From Rhizophagus clarus (Eukaryota; Glomeromycota; Glomeromycetes; Glomerales; Glomeraceae), in assembly GCA_015698045.1 (NCBI GenBank), contig BLAL01000036.1, positions 1 to 64,000 on the forward strand: DNA of 64,000 bases, in the 5' to 3' direction. The notes under the pieces were generated by a model. That model ran no database searches. It was not told where the DNA came from and saw only the letters and a program-made list of their open reading frames with translations. The number at the start of each line of letters is the position of its first letter. The first letter of the stretch is position 1. Shown here one piece after another: positions 22,205 through 33,584 of the stretch. Position numbers and translations under genes: made by a program.

Positions 22205-22830
22205 CTAAAAAAAAAAAATAAAAGAATAATAAATAAAAAATGAAAGATGAAAAGAGTAAAGAAAGAAAATAAATAGAACAGAAAGTAAATCACAAGTGGA
22301 GTAGGAAGTAAATCATGAAATAGAAGGAAGAGTTAAGAATGAAATAGAAGGAAGTGAAGAATGAAGTTGAAGAAAAGTACATTATGAACTGGAAGAGAGA
22401 ATGAAAAAAGGAGAAGTATATCACGAACTGGAAAAGGAGTGAAAAATGAAGTGTAAGGAAAAATATATCACAAAGTGAAAGAGGAAATATATTATGAAGT
22501 GGAGGAGAAGTATGTCATAAAATGGAAAAGAAAATGATAAACAAAATAGAAGGGAAGTATATAAAGAGAAAGTGGTAGATGAAGTGGAAGAGAAAGTAAA
22601 AACAAAATGGAAGGAAAAGCAATAAATGAAGTGGAATAAAAAGGAAGAACAAAAATAAAAGAGTAAGTAATCAATGAAATGGAAGGGGAGTAATGAACAA
22701 ATGTGAAGTGAAGTGAAGAGATAAAAATAGAAATAAAATAAAAATGAAAATAATGAACAAAATAAATAAATAAGATTAGCATGGTAAAATAAGGTGTAAA
22801 AAGCAAAAGAGAATGAAAATTAAAATAAAA
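22205..22830 (+). repeat. Long purine-rich (GA/A) tract with degenerate tandem repeats
   Basis: For about 600 bp the plus strand is almost wholly purine plus T, with repeated motifs such as GAAGTGGAAGAGAAAGTA, AAGTATATCA and TGAAATGGAAG at irregular spacing. It lies directly downstream of the membrane-protein gene on the minus strand, so that gene would transcribe into a pyrimidine-rich 3-prime region. The open minus-strand frame across it is an artefact of composition. Confidence 0.7.
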
Positions 22831-22903
22831 ACCTAAAAACATACCTTTATTACAGTGCTGAAGAACAAAGGTATCAACTCAAAATCTAAAATATTAAGCT
22901 TAT

Positions 22904-23989
22904 TCATCCTGGCACAGCTAGACCTTCCATGTCAAGAAAGTATGTTTCATACACCTTTATTTTCTGTTCCACATTGCCTTTTTCTAAATCATTATTAACC
23001 CTAATAACCAAATCCGTATATTGAAAGTAGTACTTAGTTACAAACCCAAATGGATTCATCTTTCCACTGCCAAAGAGAAATCTGTAAATGCCACAACAAA
23101 TGGTAAGGTAACCACCGATATTTCCGAAACACCTATTCAGATCGAGGGGTGGCTCTTCAATAGCTGATAAGACGCCAAACGGTGCAATGACTGTTATATT
23201 ATATGTATTATATGTTGTGCTATTTACTTTGGGAAGGCCACCAATGTCATTTATTCGGTAGCAACGATGGGTTCTACCTCCATCTAACTCTTTGTTTCTG
23301 GTTTCTTCGTATGTAAATAATGTATTTGGACTAGTTATCGATAGCATTCCTATGTCACTATATGCGTTTCCTTGAAGAAATGAGTGAAATATATCAATAT
23401 CATTGAAGTCACCAATAAAAACTAAATTTGTATTATTACTAAGCGCAAAATTATAGGTCCCTCCAATCTTTCCCTTCGGCTTTGTGAACAATGTATCATT
23501 AAATAGAATACAATTTTTCTTTATAGATCCCTTTCCCACAGTAATATTATCGTTATTATTTGAAAATGAATTAGATAAATTAGCACTAGGCTGAGCATTA
23601 TCCATATCATAAAAACTATCATAGAAGTATGCTCCTAAAATATTAGGTTTGATGTCATCTGAGCAAAAAAGAATAGACGGTGAATATGTATTGTTTTCCA
23701 CTTTCATAGATACTAGTGGGTCACCCGTTAGCATTTTGTTGATATCGTAATAACCGAACACCACAAAGCCAGCAGAAAATAAGAAACCAACAATTAACCT
23801 AAGGAATTTTGTGGAAAAGTTTTGAGTGTAACCAGTAACGTAAGAGGGAGGACCATTCCTGTAGTAGGCTTGATAAGTTCGTATAACGTATATAGTCAAT
23901 ATGACTATAAAGGAAATGAGGCCAAAGAATATTGCTAACAAGCCAACATTTCCATTCAGAGCCTTATATAGGCGACTTTCACTTTCCAT
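22904..23989 (-). CDS. Multi-pass or anchored membrane protein, lineage-specific family
   Basis: A single open frame of 361 residues. Two N-terminal membrane segments are clear (about 15-36, LLAIFFGLISFIVILTIYVI; about 62-81, RLIVGFLFSAGFVVFGYY). Between about 95 and 285 a soluble part has several N-glycosylation sequons (for example NNTY, NLSN, NDTL, NNTN, NSTT) and paired Cys residues, so it probably faces the lumen or cell exterior. A shorter hydrophobic stretch follows (IGGYLTICCGIYRFLFG, near 295), then a charged tail ending in PG. I do not recognise a named domain; I recall similar unnamed membrane proteins in Glomeromycotina. Composition and codon use are much less AT-biased than the surroundings, which supports a real gene. 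Topology is inferred. Confidence 0.75.
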   Translation of the reverse strand: MESESRLYKALNGNVGLLAIFFGLISFIVILTIYVIRTYQAYYRNGPPSYVTGYTQNFSTKFLRLIVGFLFSAGFVVFGYYDINKMLTGDPLVSMKVENNTYSPSILFCSDDIKPNILGAYFYDSFYDMDNAQPSANLSNSFSNNNDNITVGKGSIKKNCILFNDTLFTKPKGKIGGTYNFALSNNTNLVFIGDFNDIDIFHSFLQGNAYSDIGMLSITSPNTLFTYEETRNKELDGGRTHRCYRINDIGGLPKVNSTTYNTYNITVIAPFGVLSAIEEPPLDLNRCFGNIGGYLTICCGIYRFLFGSGKMNPFGFVTKYYFQYTDLVIRVNNDLEKGNVEQKIKVYETYFLDMEGLAVPG

Positions 23990-23999
23990 GTTTCGTTAT

Positions 24000-24749
24000 A
24001 AAGTTATAGTGGAGAATTTTAAAGAATTGATTTGTTATAATGATAACGGGTATAAGTCAATTTTTAGAGGAAAAGAAATTTAATGAGTGAACCAAGAAGA
24101 AAATCAGTTAGATTGACCAATGCATTCAATACTTAACAGTTCAATAGAACTCAATAATATGCGGGAAATAGAAAGGAAAAATGATAGATTTTAATTCTTT
24201 TAAATAATAACCTGCTCAGTTTGTGCATAACAAACTTTCCCTTACTTCGTTATTGATTGATATTTGATTTATTATTGTTTATTATCGTAGTGTAGAAATG
24301 AACCTATAGTTTTTGTCCTATTTTGCGTCTTGTGTTTAGTCATACTCTTTTTTTTAATTAAAAGTTCCCATAAGTTCTTGATCAAAGGATCTAATTAGAT
24401 TAATCTAAAATCTAAATCAGATTTATGTCACCCCTTTCCATACTCATGTTATATTTATATGTAACGGTATAATGTAAAAAGAAATTGGTCAAAATTTGAA
24501 AAATGTGGCTTATCACTTTTTTTCTTTTTATAAAAATATGAAATGTGGCCGTGATCATTTATGACCTGTTTCTTATATTAATCATTTGTATTGGAGGCAT
24601 TTTTCATATTATTTTGCTACACGTGTTAATAAAGGACAATCAAATTAATCGTGTGTATTTGTCAAGTGACTATGTACTAATACTTTATTTCTCCAATCCG
24701 TATCGAATTATAGCCGCAAAATTTGGCCGCAGCGCAGTAAATTTGACAC
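24000..24749. other. Upstream spacer of the membrane-protein gene
   Basis: AT-rich; it includes the presumed promoter of the 22904-23989 gene. No other gene is supported; the 83-residue plus-strand frame at 24545-24796 overlaps the relic on the other strand and is not credible. Confidence 0.4.
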
Positions 24750-24965
24750 TCAGCCACCTACTCTTTGTAGAATCCAACGCTTTGCTTTATCGTTAGCTGA
24801 ATTCCATTCATGTTTACGATTAGTTAAGGCCTTTTCAAAATAAGACATAACAAATGCAGTGATCCACACGGTTTTATCAATGCGCTTTAAACTTAAACTA
24901 CTAACATAACGTTTAAGAGAATTAATAGTATTATCGTCGAATGGAATTTCGAATTTCCCTTTTCA
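24750..24965 (-). pseudogene. C-terminal fragment of a VWA/VIT-type protein
   Basis: Minus-strand translation gives KRIDKTVWITAFVMSYFEKA and NSANDKAKRWILQRVGG before a stop. The pattern of V-W-x-T-A, hydrophobic helix, E-K, then W-x-x-A-x-x-K-A-x-x-W resembles the C-terminal end of VWA5A/VIT-domain proteins, a motif I recall as common in this fungal group. The rest of the gene is absent, so this is a truncated relic. Family assignment is tentative. Confidence 0.35.
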
Positions 24966-25145
24966 GTGACTAGGGCTGCGACCCGTTACGGGTACAATCC
25001 GGGTATACCTGAATATCCGGGCCGGATGATTCATTCCTTATTGTCGATCATCCGGACCCCCAAAATATCAAGGAATGGATCTACGGTTTTTTTTCGGATC
25101 GAAACACTATTTATGAGTTGATCCGGATATGATCCGGGTAATTTT
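24964..25145. repeat. GC-richer dispersed repeat with internal inverted motifs
   Basis: A block beginning TAGGGCTGCGACCCGTTACG and ending near GATCCGGGTAATTTTA stands out by its GC content. It contains paired inverted motifs (CCGGATGAT and ATCATCCGG) and repeated CCGGGTA words. It looks like a short dispersed element; no family is known to me. Confidence 0.4.
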
Positions 25146-26690
25146 ATATTGAAGAAAATTAAAAATTCTAATTATTCTAATTATTCTATTAAACAAAGTA
25201 AAATAAAATGTAATCTTCATTAATAAGCAGTGTAACAAATAGGAGATAACCTTCTATATACATTTGTTGTACCATTAATTTCTTGTTACTTTCAAAACAC
25301 TAATTAAGGAAACAATATATTCAGCATTAAAAGATATCTGCAATAAAGACTTGCATTTGGTCATGTTTTGAGGTCTGGTCAATCCAGATTTAAAAACAGC
25401 TTATCATATATCAGTCCAGCCTGGCCCAGAGTGAAAATACTAAAACCCAGACCTGGTCTAGATCTAGACTGATTTTTAATATATGTAAAAAAAAATAAAG
25501 AAGAAAGAAAATGAAATTAAAGTTTTATAATAAAAATATAGTGTTTGAATAAAAAACAATTTGTATATGAATTTAAAATAAAAAATATTGATTTTCAAGT
25601 CTGATCTGAAATTAAAAATTTGTGACAAGTTTAATTTTGGCCAGAATTAAGGTGATTTTGGCCAGAATTAAGAAAATCTGAGTTTTCCAAAAAAAATCTG
25701 CTAGCCTGATCTGATTTGAGTTTTTTTTTAATTAAAATTTGCCAGCCCCGACCTGGTCAAACACCTGGATTCAGATCAGACTAATCCAGGTTTGGACTCA
25801 GTTTGCAGGTCTTTAAAACACTAACTAAAATCTATAAAAATAATAAAAAAAAACAAATATTAATATATCTTTTAAAGTTAATTCCATCTAAAAAACTAAA
25901 AATATATAGTTTTTTAAAATTGATTGTAAAATAAAGCTAATTTGTTAATTGTTTATTATAATATTTTTTTTAAATATATGTTTTTTTTTATTATTACTTC
26001 TTACAACTTATTTTTATTAATTATATTTTGCATTTTTAGGTTTCTTAACTTTAAAAAGTATGAAAGAATAAGAAAAAAGAAAGAAAAATAAAAAAAATAA
26101 AAGAAAAGCAAAGAAATATTCATCTGCACATCATCTATTTTATACTTCTAACTTATATATCCAATTGATATAAAGGAAAAGTCCAGTTTTACAATTAAGG
26201 TATGTTTGAAATTATATAATCCCAATTTTACTTTTTATTTTTTTTTTTCATACTTAGTTTTTTTTTTTATTAATTCTTTTTACTGTATTCTCTTTATAAT
26301 TAATAAATATTAAAAAAAAATTTCTTAATTTACACTAGTATGCGAAACTTGGATTACGTGATCATTATTTATCATCCAGTGTCATACCCTCACTTTTTCA
26401 TTTTTCTATAAGTATTTCAGAAACTTGGAATTTTTTTCATGTCAAAAATACTATTTGTTACATAATATATGTCACACCCTTAATTTTTTATAATTTCAGC
26501 CAGAATTTTAAAAATTATCATATTTGATTATTGTATAATACAGATTTTCCTTTTTAAGCGATACCCATTTCAAAAAAAAATTTTCTTATTTTTCAAAATA
26601 ACCATAATTGGAATTTTGTATAATAATATTTTTATAAAAGGAAATTTTATGCTGATCATATAACCTGTGTACAAATACACTAGTGTACAA
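25146..26690. other. AT-rich spacer with a degenerate repeat element
   Basis: Between about 25366 and 25830 are two outward-facing segments rich in CCTGG, GGTCTGG and CCAGATT words with weak inverted similarity, perhaps a decayed MITE. The rest is AT-rich sequence without a supported gene. Confidence 0.35.
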
Positions 26691-26694
26691 ATAG

Positions 26695-27060
26695 AAATAA
26701 TCATATTAAAATATTTTTATTTTTTATTTTTTTTTAAAACTTATTCTTTTTATTTCTTTTAATTTTTTAATTACCCTTTTTTTATATTTCTTCATTTTTT
26801 TACTTCTTTTAATTTTTCCTTATTTTTTACTTCTTTTTGTTTTTTGTTTCTTTGACTTCTTTATTTTTATTTTTTTTAATTATCCCTTCGCTTTTATTTT
26901 TTTTAATTTCCTTTTATTTTTTTACTTCTTTTTATTTTTTATTTCTTAATTTCCTTCATTTTTATTTCTTTGATCTCCTTTATATATTATTGTTTCTTTT
27001 GTTTACCTTTTACCTTTTATTTCTTTTAATTTTTTTTATTTTTTTTTATTTTTTTTTTTT
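26695..27060. repeat. T-rich low-complexity tract
   Basis: Nearly pure T/C with A interruptions (TTTTTATTTCTTTTAATT style). It ends in the poly-T that forms the 3-prime tail of the LINE copy on the minus strand. The open frame across it is compositional. Confidence 0.75.
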
Positions 27061-29050
27061 TAGTCAAATCAAATGCATACGCTTTATTAAAATTGATAAA
27101 AGCATCAAAATACAAATAAATGCTATACCGTCTCATCTACAGGAGCCGTAACTACAAGTGACAAGTACCTGACATGACTAACTATTCTAGCCTATTCTCA
27201 TAAAGTATAATAGGAAGTCCAGAAATAGCTTTAAGAAATAAGGGAATCGAAAAATGAAAAAAAAAAAATATTCTAAAAAGAAAACAAAATAAAACCAAAT
27301 ATATAACTAAATCTAAATGATTCCTAAGTTAAGGGCCGATAAACCTAATTAACTAAATTATATAAATTGATCCAAAAGGGCCTTTAGTTCTGCTATTAAG
27401 TGTTTCACGTCTGGCCGATTAGACTGGTTGGACTTGGAACGAGAGTTCTTCTTGTAAGTCAAACCAGAATTTGAGGAAGAGTTTTCTTTTTTGTTCTGGT
27501 TATGACACCTATGGTTGTCTAAATTAGTATGTTGTTGACGAGAAGGCTTTAATTGCCTTGTATTTTTATTGCCAGCATTGCCAAATCTAGCTGGGGGATG
27601 TTTCTTGAACCCAAATTTGGGGGAGGAATAACGACACCACGAAAGACTAATATCATTCCAGAATTGTGGAGTACTTATACATTTAGAAGCTTGGTCCCAC
27701 GTTGCGAAGTAGCCAATCAATTTTCTCTGCCTCGAGGATTCTTTAATTACTTTGAAAGATTTCATTCCACTCTCAGCTACAAACTTGCTGGGAGTACAAT
27801 TGGAAAATAATGTGGATTCAGTCATATCTGCAGGAATGTCAGTAATGACTGCCTGGAACTTTTCTCGTTGTTTACGTTCTGAAAGGTTCCATAACGCTGA
27901 GAACCATCTAACCGGGATACTACCTAGTCTGACAGTCCACTCGCCTCCATTATAAGCTTTAAGGCACTCATGGTTTGGTATCAATCGAACCCTTGCTGAT
28001 AAATACTTCTTATGACACCTTGTACTGATTGATACGATTTTCCCCCAGAAACTTAAGTTGCCTAGGAGAGTGTAGCTATCCCATTTGGCCGGTATATCAT
28101 ATACTATTAAGTCCAACAGCTGTGCCTGTTCTTCTTGCTGTGGGCAGTAACCGGTAAGGATAAGGTTAGAATTATTAAAGTTATCTGCTAAATGTTTCTG
28201 TTTCCTCTTCTTATCTGGAATTATTGTGGACTGCTTAGAAGGTTTAATGTTATCACTACTCTTCGAAGAAGTCGCTTGTTGAGGAGGAACGTTGTTAAAA
28301 GTAACCACTTTAGAGCCAGAAGGAGTCTGCTCAGGTAACGGTCTGCTAGGAACTATAAAGGGATTTTTGTCCTGTTTTTGTTGCTGTTTTTGGAGTTTCT
28401 TCAGCTTCTTCTTAGCAGATTTTTTCTAAGCTCTGGATAAAGGCGTAGCAGGTGGTGTGATTGGGTTGGGACGATGAGGGGTACTAGGTACCTTAATATT
28501 TGTGTCCCCTTGTAAGTCATCAAGATTTATCGAATCTGATTGGTGTTGTATGGGTTGAGAAATTGCTATATCGGGAATGGGTTGTTGTTATTGCACAGGG
28601 GACTGAGTTTCCAAATTTGCTGTGCAGATGTCCCAATCATGATAGCTGCAATCCTTGACGAAACGACCTATACAGGTCGCTATGAAAGAAGCCAGTAGAA
28701 AGCTTTTGGGATTAAGGCCTCCAAGAGTTGGTGTTTCTACCAGTTGCATAACATCTTTGTTCGCACCAAGAAACTGCTTCAACAGTTCGTCATCCATTTC
28801 TACTTGGTTGAAGAAGTCTTTGTTACGTAACATTATGTGACCAGCTTCTAGTTTAATACTTTGGAAAATATCTTCTTTCCGGTGTTTAAAGAACCACTGT
28901 GGGTCGCTGTGTATTGTTTCTTGGGTCAAGGAGTCCATTTCTGTTATTTATTTGCAGTATTTTTTAACAAAATAAACGTCCTATAGACAAAATAAAAATT
29001 TTTTCTTCCGTGAAAATTTGGTTCACAGATCTGCAGAAAAGAGTTCTCCC
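27013..29050 (-). mobile_element. LINE-derived copy with ORF1 only
   Basis: On the minus strand a 5-prime leader, an ORF1 (28938-27358), about 300 bp of 3-prime region with an AATAAA-like signal near 27090, and a poly-A tail (27061 downward) follow one another. No reverse-transcriptase or endonuclease frame is present. Poly-A/T tracts lie at both sides, so a target duplication cannot be read. It may be a half-LINE that moved using enzymes supplied by a full element, or a copy with a clean internal loss. Confidence 0.6.
27358..28938 (-). pseudogene. LINE ORF1-type nucleic-acid-binding protein, two stops
   Basis: One frame of 526 codons runs from MDSLTQETIH to a stop at 27358, interrupted by TAA at 28590-28588 and TAG at 28428-28426. 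The middle holds two RRM-like segments (VYDIPAKWDSYTLL with KKYLSARVRL, then AVITDIPADMTESTLF). Between them is the phrase PVRWFSALWNLSERKQREKF, which I recall from abundant Rhizophagus ORF1-like proteins. The C-terminus is basic and Gln/Asn/Ser-rich, as expected for RNA binding. The first stop fits CAA to TAA. With only two changes in over 500 codons the copy is young. Confidence 0.65.
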
Positions 29051-29265
29051 TTTTTTTTTTTTTTTTTTTTATTTTTTGCTTTTTTTTACTTCTCTTTATT
29101 TTTATATTTTTTTTAATTTCCTTTTCTGTTTTTAATTCTCTTTTTTATTTCTTTTTTTGTTTTTTTAATTCTTTTTTTATTTATTTCTTTTTCTTTTTAT
29201 TTTCTTTTTACTTCTTTTATTTCCTATTTTTTCATTTTTTCTATTCTCTTAGTTTTATTTCACAG
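29050..29265. repeat. T-rich low-complexity tract upstream of the LINE copy
   Basis: A run of T with C and A interruptions similar to 26695-27060. The two tracts may be one original T-rich site split by the insertion. Confidence 0.6.
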
Positions 29266-29269
29266 GTCA

Positions 29270-29650
29270 AATGGTAGTAAATCAGTCATCAATCAGCTAT
29301 CAATCAGGTGATCAATTGATAGCCAATTTCTGCCAAAATTTATCATCAATCAGTATGTCGATTAATGGTTAACTGATAATCAACTGATGGTTGATTGATA
29401 ATTAATTGATGATTGATTAATGATTGATTAATGGTCAATTAATGGTCAAATTATGGTCAAATTATGGTCAAATTATGGTCAAATTATGGTCAAATTATAA
29501 TCAAATTATGGTCAAAATTATGGTCAAATTATGGTTAAATTATAATCAAATTATAATCAAATTATAGTTAAATTATAGTCAATTATGGTTAAATTATGGT
29601 TAAATTATAGTTAAATTATGGTCAATTATAGTTAATTGATGGTTGAATGA
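29270..29650. repeat. 11-bp minisatellite (ATGGTCAAATT) with diverged edges
   Basis: From about 29430 to 29640 the unit ATGGTCAAATT and variants (ATAATCAAATT, ATGGTTAAATT) repeats some 18 times. The left edge (29270-29430) contains related words such as TCAATCAG and TGATTGAT in both orientations. No gene. Confidence 0.8.
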
Positions 29651-30083
29651 CCAATTTTTATAGAATCATATAATAAATAATAAAATTTATTATAGCATAT
29701 AATAAAATATATAGTATCTTTATTTATATTAATAAGTATTTAAAATAAAAATATTTATCATAATAATATATATGTTAGTATATAACTAATAAAGTTAGTA
29801 ATATTTAATAAATAAGGTGACACAAAGTGATAAAAATGGTTTACATATCCTGGCCAGGTCAGTAAATTGCGATTTCAATTTTTTTTTTATATTTTATAAT
29901 TAATCAATAAAACCAGTTTATATTTTTTGTTACATTATGCTGTACAGTTTCTTAAATTAATAATAAAATGCACATATACAGACAAAAAATGCATATATAC
30001 AAAAATTAGACTATAAACACATACATACAAATAAAAGTTCAATTACTCATTAGCAACTCTAACCTATTTTATGCTTCCCTTTT

Positions 30084-30443
30084 ACAGGTTAAAATTAGTT
30101 AAATAGGGTATCAATAGGGTATCAATAGGTTATCAATCGGCTATCAATAGGCTACCCTATTGGTAGCCTATTGAACTTGCGCCATAATCCGTCACCAATC
30201 AGGCAGGCTGATTGATAACCTATTGATAACCTATTGATACCCTATTGATACCCTATTTAATAAAATACCAATAGGATACTAATAGGTTATCAATAAGTTA
30301 TCAATCAGCTATCAATCAGCCTGCCCGATTGATGATGGATTATGGCGCAAGTTCAATAGGCTACCAATAGGGTAGCTTATTGATAGCCGATTGATAACCT
30401 ATTGATACTCTATTGATACCCTATTTAACTAATTTCGACCTGT
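30084..30443. mobile_element. 360-bp near-perfect palindrome (foldback/MITE-like)
   Basis: The sequence begins ACAGGTTAAAATTAGTTAAA and ends in the near reverse complement (TTTAACTAATTTCGACCTGT). The two arms of about 175 bp match with few mismatches, meeting at about 30262. Each arm is itself made of short repeats (GGTATCAATAGGGTATCAAT, GGTTATCAAT) and carries a unique segment AACTTGCGCCATAATCC. It would fold into one long hairpin. No coding capacity. Confidence 0.8.
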
Positions 30444-30880
30444 GTTTGTCACTATCATCTTACTTCCACCTTAGATATTTCTTTGACAAATTAGTAGTAT
30501 TGCCACCACAACTGCTGCGATATGGGTATTTGCCTTTTGCTACATTAGTAATTTTCAGACTTCTGCATTCAAAACAAATGTCTAGAAAGATCCTAGCTGA
30601 GTAGTATAGTTTCTCGATTTATGATGATTAAATAAAAAACAAGTATTGTATGAAGACTGATAGGACTCTGAAAAATACATATAATACAGGGATGCAGATT
30701 TGTATAAAGATACTATATAAATTTTTAATATGTCATATAAATGAGTTTGTATAATAGATTTAAAAATAGAGATAAGTTAGATATGTATTTGTATAATAGA
30801 AGTGAATTTTAATATATATTATAATTATATTTTGTATAAAGTTAATAAGTTAAAAAATTTAGTATATATATGATATATAT

Positions 30881-31860
30881 AGTGTTCTGCAAATGATTTG
30901 GTCAAATCAAATCAATTCAGATTTGATTTGAATTTTGATTTGATTCAATTTGATAATTTTGATTTGCAAATTGAATCCAAACTTCAAAACAAGATTTGAG
31001 TTCAAATCCAAATTAAAAAAAAAGATTTGATTCGATTTCATATCAAATTCAAATTAGCTTAAACTAATTCAATCAAATCTGAATTAAATCTGACAAATTC
31101 AAATCAAATTCAAATCAAATCAAATCAAATATACATGGCCTGGTTAAATATAATTACTGTAAATATTATTGATAGTTACTGCAACCATATGATGTCCAAC
31201 CCTCCTTAAATACACTAAAGAAATACGTTTTGCAACATTTTTTATTAATAATGCGTTGTGAAATGCATTTTTTATTTAAATAATTAAAAAAAATATTTTG
31301 CGACATTTTTTATTAATAATGCGTTGCAAAACGCATTTTTTATTTAAATAATTAAAAAAAATGTTTTACAACATTTTTTATTAATAATGTGTTGCAAAAC
31401 GCATTTTTTATTTAAATAATTAAAAAAAACGTTTTGCAACATTTTATTATTAATAATGCATTGTAAAATGCATTTCTTATTTAAATAATTAAAAAAAACA
31501 TTTTAAAACATTTTTTTTATTAGTATTGCGTTGCAAAATGCATTTTTTTATTAAATTAATTAAAAAAAATGTTTCGCAACATTTTTATTAATATTGCATT
31601 GTAAAACGCATTTTTTTATTTAAAATTCAACAAATCAAACCAAATCACAATCTATTTGAATAAATTTGATTTGATTCGAATTTGAATTTGATTTGAATCA
31701 AATCAAATTTAAATCAAATCAAATCAAATTCGAATCAAATTTCAAATTAGATTTGAATGGTTTGATTCAAATCCAAATTCAAACTTTTCAGATTTGATTT
31801 GATCAAATCAAATTTCAAATCTAACCTGATTTGGTCTAATTTGATTTGTACAGAACACTA
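30881..31860. mobile_element. MITE-like element with AGTGTTCTG ends
   Basis: The ends AGTGTTCTG and CAGAACACT are inverted, and the similarity continues inward as AAATCAAATTWGACCAAATC. TA flanks both ends, which may be a TA target duplication. Subterminal parts are arrays of AAATCAAAT and GATTTGAATT words. The centre (31230-31620) is a tandem array of about six 63-bp units. No protein is encoded. Confidence 0.7.
31230..31620. repeat. 63-bp tandem array with hairpin-forming units
   Basis: Each unit contains the palindromic pair GCGTTGCAAAACGC and GTTTTGCAACATTTTTTATT with an A-rich spacer. A related but more diverged array lies at 49200-49700. Confidence 0.75.
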
Positions 31861-33584
31861 GATATATATATTACATATAAAACCTTATAAACAAAAAAAA
31901 AAAAAATAAATTTAATAAAAAAAATTCTAAATTAACCCCTTAATCTATAAATAGTAAAACACATAAATTTATAATAAAAAGAAAAACACAAACTTTTAGA
32001 TGTGATAGTGTACCAAACTTAAAAGAAAAAAATTATATAAAGAATATAAAGTCGAAAGGGTGATGATGAGGTAAGGGAGGAGAAAATTATAAGTTCACAA
32101 AATTTTAAAAAATTTGTAATTTCCCAGTGTTATTTTTATATCCAATAACTAATTTTACATCATTTTAGCATAGGAAATTTTTTAATAATTTTTTAATTAA
32201 TTAATAAAATTAATTAGTAAACCTTATTTCAGTCAATATTAATTCTAGAAAGATGATTTTAGTATCATTAGAACTGTCTCAATAAGACGAATCTAATGGT
32301 ATAAAATTTATCAAAATCCGATTACTGAATGTTTAATAAATTATGAAAATGTTATTTATTTTTTATTTAAAGATTTAGAAATTTATTTTTAAAATTTTTT
32401 TTTTTTTTATGAAAATTTTTATATATATATATTATTTATTATATATTTTTGTAAAAAAATTTTATAAATATAATAAAAATTTTATAATAAACTCAGATAT
32501 TAAATTGTATAAAATTATATAAAATTTAAACTTATATGAGATCTTTGCAATAGAAAGGTACGAAACTTAAAAAAAAATAAAAATTTAATTAATATTAAAT
32601 TTACACTTATTTTAGTATAAAAAACATAATTAGCATATAAAGTAAATTTAAAAATTTTTTTGAGTTTCGTACCTTTCTATTGCAAAGACTTCATATGCTG
32701 ATTTTGTATAAAGTATTAGGTGTATAAAGTTATATTAGAATTTTTGGGATTGGATTTGAGTTATATATGTATTCTTTGGAATTCTGAATTTCTTGCCAAT
32801 ACTATTTGTTTTAAAAGTATTAAAATAGACAAAATGAAGTTGTTAGTTGAAGTTATTGTTTATAACTAGGAGTAGCACTTGTTTTTTCTTACTTAGGAAT
32901 CATTTAAGAGGATGTAGAAGTGGTGGCTATGGTGTTTTATTACTTTTTCCAGTTTTCCTTTTGGGTTTTTGAAAGTATTAATGACTTTCCTTTAGTTTTT
33001 ATTTCTTATTTGTTGATATTTTAGCTTTTAGTCTCTTTTTTTCTGTTTTAGTTTTAGAATGCTAGAGGTATTGGAATGTTGATCAGTATTTTGGTAGTTT
33101 AATGTAACTTTCTTTTTTAGGGTTTTGTTTGTCAATTTAATTAAGAGAAGGAATTTGTTTGGATAATTTGTTTTAAATTTTATTAACACATGTTGATTCT
33201 AGTTGAACTGGTCAAAATCACGTGGGAGATGTGATACTAATTACTTTTAATTTTACTTTTGGTATATTTACGCCAATTTAAGATTGAATACTAGTTAATT
33301 TTGGCTCCTTTTAGGTTTAGCTTCAGCATCATGCTTGCATGCTACTCAGATAAGGTGGTGATTACTTAAAATTGTACCTTATAGGGATTATAAGGGAAAG
33401 TGGGATTTCTTGTATATGTATTACTCCTATATTGGCTCTTGGTCAAATAGGCTTGTTTAATAGATCTATATAAGATAGAGTAAGTTGTAATTGTTTATTA
33501 GATATTTATGTCTTATTTGTTAATTAACTGAATATTTTGTATTATCTTTTTTGCTATTTTAATAAAAATAGTCAAGCATGGTCT
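31861..33584. other. AT-rich spacer with one small MITE
   Basis: No supported gene. About 32200-32350 resembles, in reverse orientation, a stretch at 50120-50240, so a further diverged repeat family is present. The 5-bp site GGTCT at 33580-33584 is the left target duplication of Polinton-like copy B. Confidence 0.5.
32535..32696. mobile_element. Small MITE with 40-bp terminal inverted repeats
   Basis: The ends (ATATGAGATCTTTGCAATAG and, reversed, ATATGAAGTCTTTGCAATAG) match over about 40 bp, continuing AAAGGTACGAAACT. Total length is about 160 bp with an AT-rich centre. No coding capacity. Confidence 0.75.

Noticed and set aside
22492-22842. 116-residue minus-strand open frame
   Set aside because: It lies entirely on the purine-skewed repeat; its Phe/Ser/Leu-rich composition follows from the tract and no domain is visible.
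26837-27151. 104-residue plus-strand open frame made of Phe and Leu
   Set aside because: It is translated T-rich low-complexity sequence at the LINE tail.
29430-29640. CRISPR-like array
   Set aside because: The unit is 11 bp with no spacers; it is a minisatellite in a eukaryotic genome.
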